Part shown: positions 1 through 7,172 of the stretch, piece by piece
Numbering within the stretch: the first letter of the stretch is position 1
Layout of the letters: each line of letters opens with the position of its first letter
Source: Beijerinckiaceae bacterium
Lineage (GTDB): Bacteria > Pseudomonadota > Alphaproteobacteria > Rhizobiales > Beijerinckiaceae
Direction: 5' to 3'
Length of the DNA: 64,000 bases
Assembly: GCA_027532775.1 (NCBI GenBank)
Contig: JAPZTO010000003.1
Location: forward strand, 744,001-808,000
Notes under the pieces: model-generated
What the model was told of the DNA's origin: nothing
Databases searched by the model: none
Seen by the model: only the letters and a program-made list of their open reading frames with translations
Made by a program: the position numbers and the translations under genes

Positions 1-1152
1 ACTCTCGATGGTCAGGTTGTCGGTCAGCCCGTAGCGGAGCGTGCCCATCCCGATCCATTTGCGGCCGTAATCGAAGGATTCGATCGCATAATTGTAGCGT
101 GGCACGCCACCATCGAGCGAGTAGTCGAACTGGCCGGCATCAAGCAGCTTCGCCGACGTGAAGAAGGGCACGGTCGTCACCGTCTCGCGGCCGGTCACAT
201 CGCGCACGACGACCCGCGCCGTGCCGGATTCGCCCGGAACCGGGATGTTGTTGAGCCGGAACGGGCCAGCCCCGACATCCCGGCTGGCGACGCGGATATT
301 GTCGACATAGACCTCCACCGTCGATGGCACGGCCGCGCTGCCGCCGACGCTCGGCAGCGGGGCGGTGACGAGATCCGGCCGGAGGGAGAATTGCCGGCTG
401 ATCTGCCCGCCGCCATAGCGGACGGGGCGCGTCCAGTTCAGCCCGCCGCTGATGGCATCGCCGGCGGTGACCAGTGTCATGGTCTCCGGATGGGCATAGA
501 CGAACGAGGATTCGAGCCGGAGGATACCCTTCTTGGCGAGGGTGGTTCCGGCAATGGCGGTGTTCTGAAGGACGCCCAAGGGCGAGAAGGCGCGGTGATC
601 AAGCGTAACCGAGCCGGTGTTGAACATCTTGGTCGATTGCGAATAGCCGCGGGTCGACGTGCCGTAGAGGTTGTAGTTCAGCACCGAGCCGAAATCGCTG
701 GAGATGCCGATCTTCTCCTGCGTGACATGGCCGACCGCCTCGTTGGCGTCGTAATCCTTCGCGAGCCGCATTTCCGGGGTCAGGCTGACATGGAGCTTCT
801 GGGCCGGCTCGTCATAGCGCAGGCCGAAGCCGGGGATTGTCTCCAGTTCGATCAGGTCCTGGTCATTGCCCTTGGGGACCGCCACGCCGATCTCGCGGAG
901 TTCCGAGCGCTTCGACAGGAAACGTCCATCCGGGCGGCGGTGGAATTCGGCGATCAGGTTGGTCGGGTCTCCATTGATGAAGACCTCGAGCATGAGTTTC
1001 TGGCTGCCTTCCGGCGGCTTTGTTGCCCCGAGGATCGCCTGCGGCAGGACGAGGCCCAGCAGAAGCACCAAGACCCGGCAGAGCCGGGCCATCATGCGGG
1101 CGGGCCGCATGTCTTTCTGGTGCTGTCTCAGGCGGGGCGAGGCTCTGGCCAT
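1..1152 (-). CDS. Fimbrial outer-membrane usher (CsuD/FimD family), 3' part cut off by window edge
   Basis: The frame is open from an ATG at 1152 to the window edge (384 codons). The usher forms the outer-membrane pore that exports and assembles pilus subunits handed over by the periplasmic chaperone. The N-terminus is basic and then hydrophobic (RVLVLLLGLVLPQA), a signal peptide. It is followed by a plausible usher N-terminal domain and, near the cut, the typical usher barrel segment (VPFFTSAKLLDAGQFDYSL, then YGRKWIGMGTLRYGLT). An in-frame ATG at 1110 is an equally good start and places the signal peptide closer to the N-terminus; neither has a strong ribosome site. The chaperone gene ends 33 bases upstream, so this is the third gene of a subunit-chaperone-usher operon. 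A complete usher is about 750-850 residues, so roughly half is missing here. Family assignment is firm; exact start is not. Confidence 0.88.
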   Translation of the reverse strand, partial: MARASPRLRQHQKDMRPARMMARLCRVLVLLLGLVLPQAILGATKPPEGSQKLMLEVFINGDPTNLIAEFHRRPDGRFLSKRSELREIGVAVPKGNDQDLIELETIPGFGLRYDEPAQKLHVSLTPEMRLAKDYDANEAVGHVTQEKIGISSDFGSVLNYNLYGTSTRGYSQSTKMFNTGSVTLDHRAFSPLGVLQNTAIAGTTLAKKGILRLESSFVYAHPETMTLVTAGDAISGGLNWTRPVRYGGGQISRQFSLRPDLVTAPLPSVGGSAAVPSTVEVYVDNIRVASRDVGAGPFRLNNIPVPGESGTARVVVRDVTGRETVTTVPFFTSAKLLDAGQFDYSLDGGVPRYNYAIESFDYGRKWIGMGTLRYGLTDNLTIES

Positions 1153-1185
1153 GGCAACCTGTCCGGTCGCATCCTTCCGTTCCGA

Positions 1186-1911
1186 TCAGCGAAGGCCCGT
1201 GGCCTGCCCCGTGACCGTGCCGCGCTCGGTCGTGGCGGTCACGGTGCCGCCCGAACCCGAGGCCCGGCCCGGCGAGAGCCATTCCATGGTGGAATTGGCC
1301 AGCGCATAACCCAGCAGCCCGTTGCCAAAGCTGATATTCTGCCCTCCGGGCAAACGGACCGAGACATTGGACAAGCGAACACGGCGGTCGCCGCTGTTTG
1401 TCGCCCGAAGCGCCAGCCGCCCGTTGCGCGTGCCGACCGACCAGGTGACCTGCGGGGGCTTGCCTTCCGGGCCGAGCAGGAAAACGGGGATCGAATGACG
1501 GACCACCATCGCGATTGTGCCGGATTGCTGGCGGTTCGGATCGGGCAGTTCATCGACAAGGACGCGATAGGCCTGTTCCTGCGCGACAGGCTGGCGGTTC
1601 ACCCGGACAAGGCGCACCGAATAGGTGGTGCCGGGCTGGAGTGTCGTCATCGGCGGCGAGGCGGTGATATCGTCGGTCTCGTCAAGGCTCTCCTCGCCCT
1701 TCTCCTGCGTCCAGCGATAGACGCGGGTCTGGACCGCTATCGGGGCCTGGCCGGTATTGCGGATCTGGATCGTAGCGCTCGGGCTGTCCGCCCGGAGTTC
1801 GACCAGAACCGGCGAAGCCTGCAGGGCTGCCGCAAGGGCGCCCTGGGGTGCCAGCCCTCCCGTCAGCGCTAGAAAGATCATTGAAATCAATGCGATGATT
1901 GGTTTTTTCAT
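1186..1911 (-). CDS. Periplasmic pilus chaperone (PapD/CsuC-like)
   Basis: 241 residues. A signal peptide (MKKPIIALISMIFLALTGG) leads into a PapD-type immunoglobulin domain: the N-terminal strand motif SPVLVELRADSPSATIQI, the VQTRVYRWTQ strand and the conserved RVLVDELP segment, followed by a shorter second domain ending in TVTATTERGTVTGQA. Such chaperones bind pilin subunits in the periplasm and donate a strand until the usher takes them. The chosen start has GGAGG six bases upstream; a longer frame (to 1959) lacks this and would bury the signal peptide. The gene sits between the spore-coat-U-type subunit and the usher. The RVYRW-type sequence and the neighbouring subunit family point to the archaic (Csu-like) branch rather than classical type 1 or P pili. 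Confidence 0.9.
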   Translation of the reverse strand: MKKPIIALISMIFLALTGGLAPQGALAAALQASPVLVELRADSPSATIQIRNTGQAPIAVQTRVYRWTQEKGEESLDETDDITASPPMTTLQPGTTYSVRLVRVNRQPVAQEQAYRVLVDELPDPNRQQSGTIAMVVRHSIPVFLLGPEGKPPQVTWSVGTRNGRLALRATNSGDRRVRLSNVSVRLPGGQNISFGNGLLGYALANSTMEWLSPGRASGSGGTVTATTERGTVTGQATGLR

Positions 1912-2013
1912 CGAATCCTCCAGCGCTGCCGCGATCTCGGGCAGGGTTTCGGCTTGCATTTTCAGGAGAGCGGATGAAGCGGGCCGGCCATCGGGCCAGC
2001 CCGCGGGGAGGTA

Positions 2014-2502
2014 TCAGTAGGTGACCGTGATGGTCACGGCATCGGTGTAGGTGCCGGGCGGGGGAACTGCCTGGGAGGGCACGCGCGCATAGATCGTCAG
2101 CGACTGGTTGGAGCCGGTGCCGGTGCCGGTCACCGTGTCGGTGCCGATCGTCTCGCCCCAGACCTGCGTGCGGGACGCATCGCGGTACAGCGTGTAGTTC
2201 ACGACATCCGAGCCCGATGTCATCTTGCGCGTCGCCACGGTGGCGCCCGACCCGCCGCCGACGCCGAGGCCGACATTGTACGGGGTGGTCGAGGAGCAGT
2301 TCACGGTCAGCGTGCTCGTCTGGTCGACGTTGGCGGCGATCGTCGTCATCGAACCGAAGTTGATGGCCGTCGCCGAAACGACCGTGCACGAAGCCTGGAT
2401 CGTGATGCTGAGGTTAAGGGTGCCGGTGGCAGTGGCGGCATAGGTGCCTGGCATGATCGCCAGACCGAGGCCTGCTGCAAGCAAGGCGGACTTGAGTCGC
2501 AT
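2014..2502 (-). CDS. Spore coat U domain pilus subunit (CsuA/B-like)
   Basis: 162 residues. A signal peptide (MRLKSALLAAGLGLAIMPG, cleavage probably after TYA) precedes a single beta-rich SCPU domain: ITIQASCTVVSATAINFGS, a second cysteine in LTVNCSSTTPYNVGLGVG, NYTLYRDASRTQVWG, and the characteristic ending YARVPSQAVPPPGTYTDAV with a final aromatic residue (TVTY). The two cysteines (ASC and VNC) probably form the usual disulphide. The start is fixed by GGAG about ten bases upstream; an upstream in-frame ATG at 2523 would put a charged WRTKK stretch before the signal. This is the first gene of the minus-strand operon and probably the main pilin or tip/adaptor subunit; only one subunit gene is visible in the window. 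Confidence 0.9.
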   Translation of the reverse strand: MRLKSALLAAGLGLAIMPGTYAATATGTLNLSITIQASCTVVSATAINFGSMTTIAANVDQTSTLTVNCSSTTPYNVGLGVGGGSGATVATRKMTSGSDVVNYTLYRDASRTQVWGETIGTDTVTGTGTGSNQSLTIYARVPSQAVPPPGTYTDAVTITVTY

Positions 2503-2937
2503 TTTTTTGGTTCTCCAACACAATGAAAGCCTCCCTTCTGAGGTTTCAGGAAAAGTGTTGGGGTCGTGCCGGTTAACAAGAACCGGGTGAAACTGGTTAA
2601 TTTATACAAGATGAGTGATTTAGTTGGCCCGCATAATTAATAAAGTGATTCCGGTTTGTTCCACTTGCGGGGTTCCCTGCCCTGAACGGGTTTGCAGCCA
2701 GTGAAATCTCATCCTTTGGTTGTAAGCCTTGCGGTAAAGCGATCGGAGCATGAGAAGCGGAACCCGGCAGGAGGCGCGTTCCCCCGACAAGTCCGGATGT
2801 CACCCGCTCTTCCGGCCGACCGCGCATGCCACAGCGTTAACCCGCCAGAAGTTAACGCGCGCCCGCCGGCCCTTGCGTCGCAGCCGGGCATGGGAGATGC
2901 ATGGGCAGATGCGCAATCGGGCGGGAGGCGGGTTTCG
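2503..2937. other. Intergenic region with divergent promoters and a GTTAAC inverted repeat
   Basis: No gene is supported here. The part next to the pilus operon (about 2560-2660) is AT-rich compared with its surroundings and contains a TATAAA-like element on the minus strand near 2600 and two GGTTAA(C) motifs (about 2572 and 2595), so it probably holds the pilus promoter. The half next to upp carries an inverted repeat at 2834-2858 (listed separately). I could not define a convincing -35/-10 pair for either gene. Confidence 0.4.
2834..2858. promoter_or_regulatory. Inverted repeat GCGTTAAC-N9-GTTAACGC upstream of upp
   Basis: Two perfect 8-base arms, GCGTTAAC and GTTAACGC, are separated by nine bases, about 80 bases before the upp start codon. 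Each arm contains the palindrome GTTAAC. It could be a binding site for a dimeric regulator or a small RNA hairpin. The spacing does not fit the CtrA consensus (TTAA-N7-TTAA), so I do not assign a regulator. Confidence 0.3.
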
Positions 2938-3567
2938 ATGGATGGTGTTCACTGGGTCCAGCACCCGCTGGTTCAGCACAAACTGTCTTTGCTGCGCGAT
3001 CGCAAGCGGGCTTCGGGCGAGTTCCGGCGGCTGGTGCGGGAATTGTCGATGCTGCTGGCCTACGAGGTCACGCGGGACCTGCCGCTGACGACCGAGCGCA
3101 TCGAGACCCCGCTCGAACCTTTCGATGCGCCAAAGATCGAGGGCAAGAAGCTGGTTCTCGCACCGATCCTGCGGGCAGGGATCGCGCTGGCCGAGGGCAT
3201 GCAGGAACTGATCCCCTCCGCCCGCTTCGCCCATATCGGCCTTTACCGCGACCATGACACGCTCGAGGCCGTCGAGTATTTCTTCAAGGCGCCTAAGGAC
3301 TTGCCGGACCGGCTGGTCATCGTCACCGATCCGATGCTGGCGACCGGCAATTCCGCTGTGGCTGCGATCGACCGGCTCAAGGCCCGAGGTGCACGCGATA
3401 TCCGCTTCGTCTGTCTGCTGGCTGCGCCCGAGGGGATCCGCCATCTCCGGGCGTCGCATCCCGACCTGCCCATCTGGACCGCAGCGATCGACCGGGGCCT
3501 GAACGAGAAGGGCTACATCATGCCCGGGCTCGGCGATGCCGGCGACCGGATCTACGGCACGTCCTGA
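2938..3567 (+). CDS. upp: Uracil phosphoribosyltransferase
   Basis: 209 residues, the usual length for the family (about 208). It converts uracil and PRPP to UMP in the cytoplasm (pyrimidine salvage). The PRPP-binding loop is clear ([16 protein letters not shown], around residues 128-143). It also has the N-terminal [13 protein letters not shown] motif and the C-terminal uracil-binding region with [19 protein letters not shown]. The start is at an ATG preceded by GGGAGGCG, which gives the normal N-terminus; the frame is open for a further 82 codons upstream but that part is not family-like. It stands alone: the pilus operon diverges from it and the downstream transporter is 140 bases away. 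Confidence 0.97.
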   Translation: MDGVHWVQHPLVQHKLSLLRDRKRASGEFRRLVRELSMLLAYEVTRDLPLTTERIETPLEPFDAPKIEGKKLVLAPILRAGIALAEGMQELIPSARFAHIGLYRDHDTLEAVEYFFKAPKDLPDRLVIVTDPMLATGNSAVAAIDRLKARGARDIRFVCLLAAPEGIRHLRASHPDLPIWTAAIDRGLNEKGYIMPGLGDAGDRIYGTS

Positions 3568-3594
3568 GCCGGCGCGATCCGGCATGGCGCCGGC
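3568..3594 (+). terminator. GC hairpin just after upp
   Basis: The sequence directly behind the upp stop codon can form an 8-bp stem, GCCGGCGC with GCGCCGGC, around an 11-base loop. No T-run follows, so it is not a canonical intrinsic terminator. It may still stabilise the mRNA end or assist factor-dependent termination. Confidence 0.35.
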
Positions 3595-3709
3595 CGGCGG
3601 AACCGTATAGCCTCAGGCGGAATGTCTCCCTCATCCGGCGATGCGGGCATGGCGCGGGGGAAAACCTGCGCCCGTGCTGCACGGTCGGGTCCTGCCTCGA
3701 GTTTCCCCC

Positions 3710-4552
3710 GTGATCGATACCCTGCCTTTCGTGGCAGTCCTGATCAGTGCCATTCTCCATGCATCGTGGAACGCCCTCGCGCGGGCCGGCTCGGAGCCGG
3801 GCGACATCGTCGCTGCCGCCGTGATTGGTGCCGGCATCATCAGCCTTCCCGGCCTTGCCTGGTTCGGCCCGCCGGCAGCGGCTGCATGGCCATGGTTGCT
3901 GGGCGGCATGGTGATCAACACGTTCGGCATCCGCTTCGCGATGGCAGCCTATCGCCATGCCAGTTTCGGTCTGACCTATCCGATCATGCGGGCCGGCATC
4001 CCGCTGATGACCCTGCCGCTCGGCATTGTCCTGCTCGGTGAATGGCCCCGCCCGACGGGCTTTGCCGGCGTGGTGATGATCGCCAGTGCGCTGATCATGC
4101 TCGCCTTTGCCGCGCATCGGGCCGGCCGCAGCGAATTGCGCGGGGTGCTGTTTGCCCTCGTCTCGGCCGTGGCCGGCGCGGGCTACACCACGGCCGACGC
4201 GATCGGCGTGCGGCTGGGCGGGACGGTGATGGGCTATGCTTTCGCGCTGGCCATCGGCAACGCGATCCTGATCGGGTTGCTGACGCAATGGGAGCGCGGC
4301 GATCTTGTGCCAATGCTGCGGCGCCACGGGGCGAAAGGGCTTGGCCTGTCCCTGATCTCGATGTCGAGCTTCCTGCTCTATATCTGGGCTGTCTCGATCA
4401 CGCCCGTGGCGCTCGCCGCCGCCCTGCGCGAGACCAGCGTGCTGTTCGCCATCGCCTTCGCGCATTTCTTTCTCCGCGAGGCGATCGGCCGGTTCCATAT
4501 CGCGGCAGGTGCCCTTGCCTTTGCCGGCATCATCGCGATCCGGATCGGGTGA
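3710..4552 (+). CDS. EamA/DMT-family transporter
   Basis: 280 residues from a GTG start. The protein is almost entirely hydrophobic, with about ten predicted membrane helices arranged as two EamA repeats. The typical first-helix motif ISAILHASWNALARAG, the segment SFGLTYPIMRAGIPLMTLP, and the second repeat's TPVALAAALRETSVLFA and FFLREAIGRFHIAAGALAF are all seen. Members of this drug/metabolite superfamily export amino acids, purines or other small metabolites; the substrate cannot be told. The GTG at 3710 gives the normal family N-terminus (VIDTLPFVAVL); an upstream ATG at 3641 would add a basic, non-family extension, and neither has a strong ribosome site. It converges with the DUF2189 gene nine bases away. 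Confidence 0.85.
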   Translation: MIDTLPFVAVLISAILHASWNALARAGSEPGDIVAAAVIGAGIISLPGLAWFGPPAAAAWPWLLGGMVINTFGIRFAMAAYRHASFGLTYPIMRAGIPLMTLPLGIVLLGEWPRPTGFAGVVMIASALIMLAFAAHRAGRSELRGVLFALVSAVAGAGYTTADAIGVRLGGTVMGYAFALAIGNAILIGLLTQWERGDLVPMLRRHGAKGLGLSLISMSSFLLYIWAVSITPVALAAALRETSVLFAIAFAHFFLREAIGRFHIAAGALAFAGIIAIRIG

Positions 4553-4561
4553 GTGGCCGCG

Positions 4562-5395
4562 TCAGGTCACCGCGCCGGCTTCCTCGCTGGCGGCGGGTTG
4601 CTCTTCCGGGGCGACGATCCGGCGATAGAGGTGCCAGGTCGCATGGCCGAGCACCGGCAGGGTAAAGATCAGCCCGAGAAAGGCTGGCAGGGCCGAGACG
4701 ATGAGCAGCATCACGATCACCAGGGCCCAGGCCACCAGCGGGCCGGGGCTGGTGACGACCGCCCGGACCGAGGTGATCATCGCCGTGATGAAATCGACGT
4801 CGCGGTCAAGCAGGAGCGGGAAGGACACGACGGTCAGCGAGAACAGGATGACCGACAGGACGGCGCCGATCACATTGCCGAGCGCCAGGAAGAGCAGGCC
4901 TTCCTGCGTCGTGAGCACCACATTGATGAATTGCGGCAGCGTGGCGAAACTGGCGTTGAAGCCGAGGAACAGCGCCATCAGCAACCGCACCTGATACATC
5001 CAGATGATGAACACAAAGAGCGTGACGAAGGCCATCCAGCCCACTTCGCTCCGGCTCCTCACCTTCCGCCAGAGCCCGCCGGGCGTGACCGGCAGCCCCT
5101 GTTCGCGGCGGCGGCTGATCTCATAGAGGCCGACGGCCACGAACGGGCCCATGATCGCGAAGCCTGCCGCAAGCGGATAGGCGAGGTAGGGCATTCCGAG
5201 GGCCGTGACCGAGAACAGGATGGCGAGCCCGCCCAAAGCATAGAGCGCGCCGAAACCGAGGCTGAGCAGAGGTGTCGCCTGCAGGTCACGCAGGCCAGCG
5301 CCGATGGCTTCGGCGATATCGTTCACGGTAACGGGCCGGACGATCGGATCGCGCTTCTGTGGGGCAGGCGCAACAGATGGGGGCATGTCGGTCAT
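4562..5395 (-). CDS. DUF2189 family integral membrane protein
   Basis: 277 residues. A short soluble N-terminus (MTDMPPSVAPAPQKRDP) is followed by IVRPVTVNDIAEAIGAGLRD and about six hydrophobic helices. Distinctive family segments include FAIMGPFVAVGLYEISRRRE, SEVGWMAFVTLFVFIIW and FPLLLDRDVDFITAMITSV. Function is unknown; I recognise the fold family, not a reaction. The start is chosen for GGGGAGG seven bases upstream; the frame is open 22 codons further. A perfect FNR/FixK-type half-site pair lies about 95 bases before the start codon, at a distance that fits an activated promoter with a roughly 50-base leader. Low-oxygen or redox control is therefore likely. A role in respiratory adaptation is inference only. 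Confidence 0.82.
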   Translation of the reverse strand: MTDMPPSVAPAPQKRDPIVRPVTVNDIAEAIGAGLRDLQATPLLSLGFGALYALGGLAILFSVTALGMPYLAYPLAAGFAIMGPFVAVGLYEISRRREQGLPVTPGGLWRKVRSRSEVGWMAFVTLFVFIIWMYQVRLLMALFLGFNASFATLPQFINVVLTTQEGLLFLALGNVIGAVLSVILFSLTVVSFPLLLDRDVDFITAMITSVRAVVTSPGPLVAWALVIVMLLIVSALPAFLGLIFTLPVLGHATWHLYRRIVAPEEQPAASEEAGAVT

Positions 5396-5483
5396 GTCAG
5401 GGCCTCCCCAAAAGCGGTTCATCCGGCTCCGCCTGGTCGGGAGCCTCCGTTTGTCGACCATGGCATGACGGGGTCACCTGTCC

Positions 5484-5497
5484 TTGATCCCGATCAA
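5484..5497. promoter_or_regulatory. FNR/FixK-type binding site
   Basis: The sequence TTGATcccgATCAA is a perfect match to the TTGAT-N4-ATCAA consensus of the FNR/FixK/Anr group of the CRP superfamily, and the dyad extends one base further on each side (CTTGAT...ATCAAG). It is about 95 bases upstream of the DUF2189 start on the minus strand and about 380 bases from the efflux adaptor on the plus strand, so the DUF2189 gene is the likely target. A class II position (-41.5) would put the transcription start near 5449. Confidence 0.75.
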
Positions 5498-5545
5498 GCC
5501 AGGTAACCGGCATGACGAGCGGCCCGAAATGGCCTGCAGAACGAG

Positions 5546-5563
5546 GTTCACGCAATTGTGAAC
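5546..5563. promoter_or_regulatory. Inverted repeat GTTCAC-N6-GTGAAC
   Basis: Two perfect six-base arms with a six-base spacer (GCAATT), in the divergent region between the DUF2189 gene and the RND efflux operon. The geometry suits a dimeric repressor. It is not the CRP consensus, whose arms are TGTGA and TCACA. No regulator gene is adjacent, so the factor is unknown. Confidence 0.3.
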
Positions 5564-5874
5564 ACGATGCTTTCTGTGCGGGCAAGGCCAGCCGCCAGCG
5601 GGTGAAAAGGCTCCGGTCGGGGGGAGAGCGGGTGGTGTATCCGGAATCCACGCCTTTGCCCTGTCGCATCGCTGCCCAGATCGGGCATCCTCAGGGCAGG
5701 ATGCCTCAAGCCGGTGCATCCGGGTGTTGCGCGTCCGCATAACTCGATGCCGCAATGCAGGATCCCCGTGCAGAACCGGTATCTTTTCGCAAATGACCGC
5801 CCTAGATATCGTTCCGGCGACATTTGAGTATGGTCATGTGCGGGGGCACCGGGCCATGCATGCAGGAGACGAGC

Positions 5875-7107
5875 ATGCGGACGACAACGCAGCTGGTGGT
5901 CATTGCCGTGGTGGGAGGCGGGATGCTTCTCGGCTGGCAGCAATGGTCAGCCATCGCGCCTGTTCTCGCGAAGGTTCCCGGCCTTGCCGCGCTGGCACCG
6001 AAGCCCGGTCCGGCCGCTGGCGGAGCGCCGGGGCGCGGCGGTCCGGGCGGCAATGCGCCGCCGGCCATCGTCGAGGTGGCCAATGTCGGCACTGGTCCGG
6101 TGATGGAGATTTCCGAGGCGGTCGGGACCACGCGCGCCTTCGAATCCGTGACCCTCACCGCGAAAGTGTCGGGGACGGTCGAGAAGATTTCCTTCGAGGA
6201 AGGCCAGAATGTCAAAGCCGGTGACGAGCTGATCCGGCTCGATGTGGCCGAGCGCCGCGCCGATCTCGAGGCAACGCGTGCGGCCATCGCCACGGCGAAG
6301 GCCCAGCGGGATGAAACCAATCAGAAATTGCAGCGCGCCCTCCAGCTCCGCCAGACCGGGGCGGGAACGGAAGCGCAGGTCGCCGACCTTACCCTGCAAT
6401 TGCGGACGATCGAGACCGCGATTGCTGCGGCCGAGGCCCGCGAGCGCGCGGCAGCGGCCCGGCTGGATGACCTGATCCTCCGGGCGCCGTTCGATGGTCG
6501 CGTCGGGCTGCGGCAGGTGTCGCTCGGTGCACTGGTGGATAACCGCGTGCCGGTCACGACGCTCGACGATGTTTCCCGCATGCGGCTGGATTTCGCGGTG
6601 CCGGAGACACTGGTCAACCGGATCAAGGTCGGCGCGACGGTGCGCTCGACCTCGCTCGCCTTTCCGGGGCGCATCTTCGAGGGCACGGTCGCCGTCATCG
6701 ACACACGCATCGATACGGTGACGCGGTCGGCCAAGCTGACCGCGATCATTCCCAATCCCGACAGCACGCTGAAGCCGGGCATGTTTATGAATGTCTCGCT
6801 GCAGATCGCGGCGCGGGAGAATGCCCTGCTGGCACCGGAGGAGTCGGTGGTGGCCGAGGGGCCGCGCCAGATTGCCTTTGTGGTGAAGGACGGCAAGATC
6901 GAGCGCCGGGTCGTGACGATCGGGCAAAGGCAGGATGGCAAGGTCGAAATCCTGACCGGGCTCGCTGCCGGCGAGACGATTGTCGTGCGCGGCGTGCAGC
7001 GCATCCGTCAGGGGCAACCTGTCCAGACCAAGCCGGCTTTCCCTGGCCAGAGCAGCGTCCCGGCCGCCGGTGCGGGCGACCCCGTGGCCGCTGGCAAGAA
7101 GGCCTGA
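5875..7107 (+). CDS. RND efflux periplasmic adaptor subunit (membrane fusion protein)
   Basis: 410 residues. The adaptor links the inner-membrane RND pump to an outer-membrane channel. The N-terminus is a single hydrophobic anchor or signal (TTQLVVIAVVGGGMLLGWQQW), followed by a low-complexity Pro/Gly/Ala stretch (about residues 45-65). Then come the first half of the lipoyl domain (LTAKVSGTVEKISFEEGQNV), an alpha-hairpin (about residues 125-195), the second lipoyl half (LRAPFDGRVGLRQVSLGALV) and a beta-barrel plus membrane-proximal domain. The start has AGGAG nine bases upstream; a 17-codon upstream extension is unlikely. The RND pump follows 65 bases downstream. No outer-membrane factor or regulator is in the pair, so it probably borrows a TolC-type channel encoded elsewhere. 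Confidence 0.92.
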   Translation: MRTTTQLVVIAVVGGGMLLGWQQWSAIAPVLAKVPGLAALAPKPGPAAGGAPGRGGPGGNAPPAIVEVANVGTGPVMEISEAVGTTRAFESVTLTAKVSGTVEKISFEEGQNVKAGDELIRLDVAERRADLEATRAAIATAKAQRDETNQKLQRALQLRQTGAGTEAQVADLTLQLRTIETAIAAAEARERAAAARLDDLILRAPFDGRVGLRQVSLGALVDNRVPVTTLDDVSRMRLDFAVPETLVNRIKVGATVRSTSLAFPGRIFEGTVAVIDTRIDTVTRSAKLTAIIPNPDSTLKPGMFMNVSLQIAARENALLAPEESVVAEGPRQIAFVVKDGKIERRVVTIGQRQDGKVEILTGLAAGETIVVRGVQRIRQGQPVQTKPAFPGQSSVPAAGAGDPVAAGKKA

Positions 7108-7172
7108 CATCCGACAGCGCACCGGGCGTTCCGTTCGCCCGCGTTTCCTGAACCGATACCACAGGAGCGACC

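Larger units (their letters stand above)
5396..5874. other. Divergent intergenic region between the DUF2189 gene and the RND operon
   Basis: About 480 bases without a supported gene; several short open frames on both strands have no ribosome site or family-like sequence. It contains the FNR/FixK-type box (5484-5497) and the GTTCAC/GTGAAC inverted repeat (5546-5563), both listed separately. The last 100 bases before the efflux adaptor gene are somewhat AT-richer and probably hold its promoter, but no clear -35/-10 pair is visible. Confidence 0.45.

Noticed and set aside
391-1872. A 493-codon plus-strand frame across the pilus genes
   Set aside because: Usher and chaperone sequence on the minus strand is unmistakable; the plus frame has no ribosome site or family features.
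2834-2858. Considered as a CtrA binding site
   Set aside because: CtrA needs TTAA-N7-TTAA; the spacing between the TTAA elements here is 11 bases.
5512-5742. Short plus-strand frame in the gap between the DUF2189 and RND adaptor genes
   Set aside because: It has no good ribosome site, no recognisable sequence, and lies over candidate operators.
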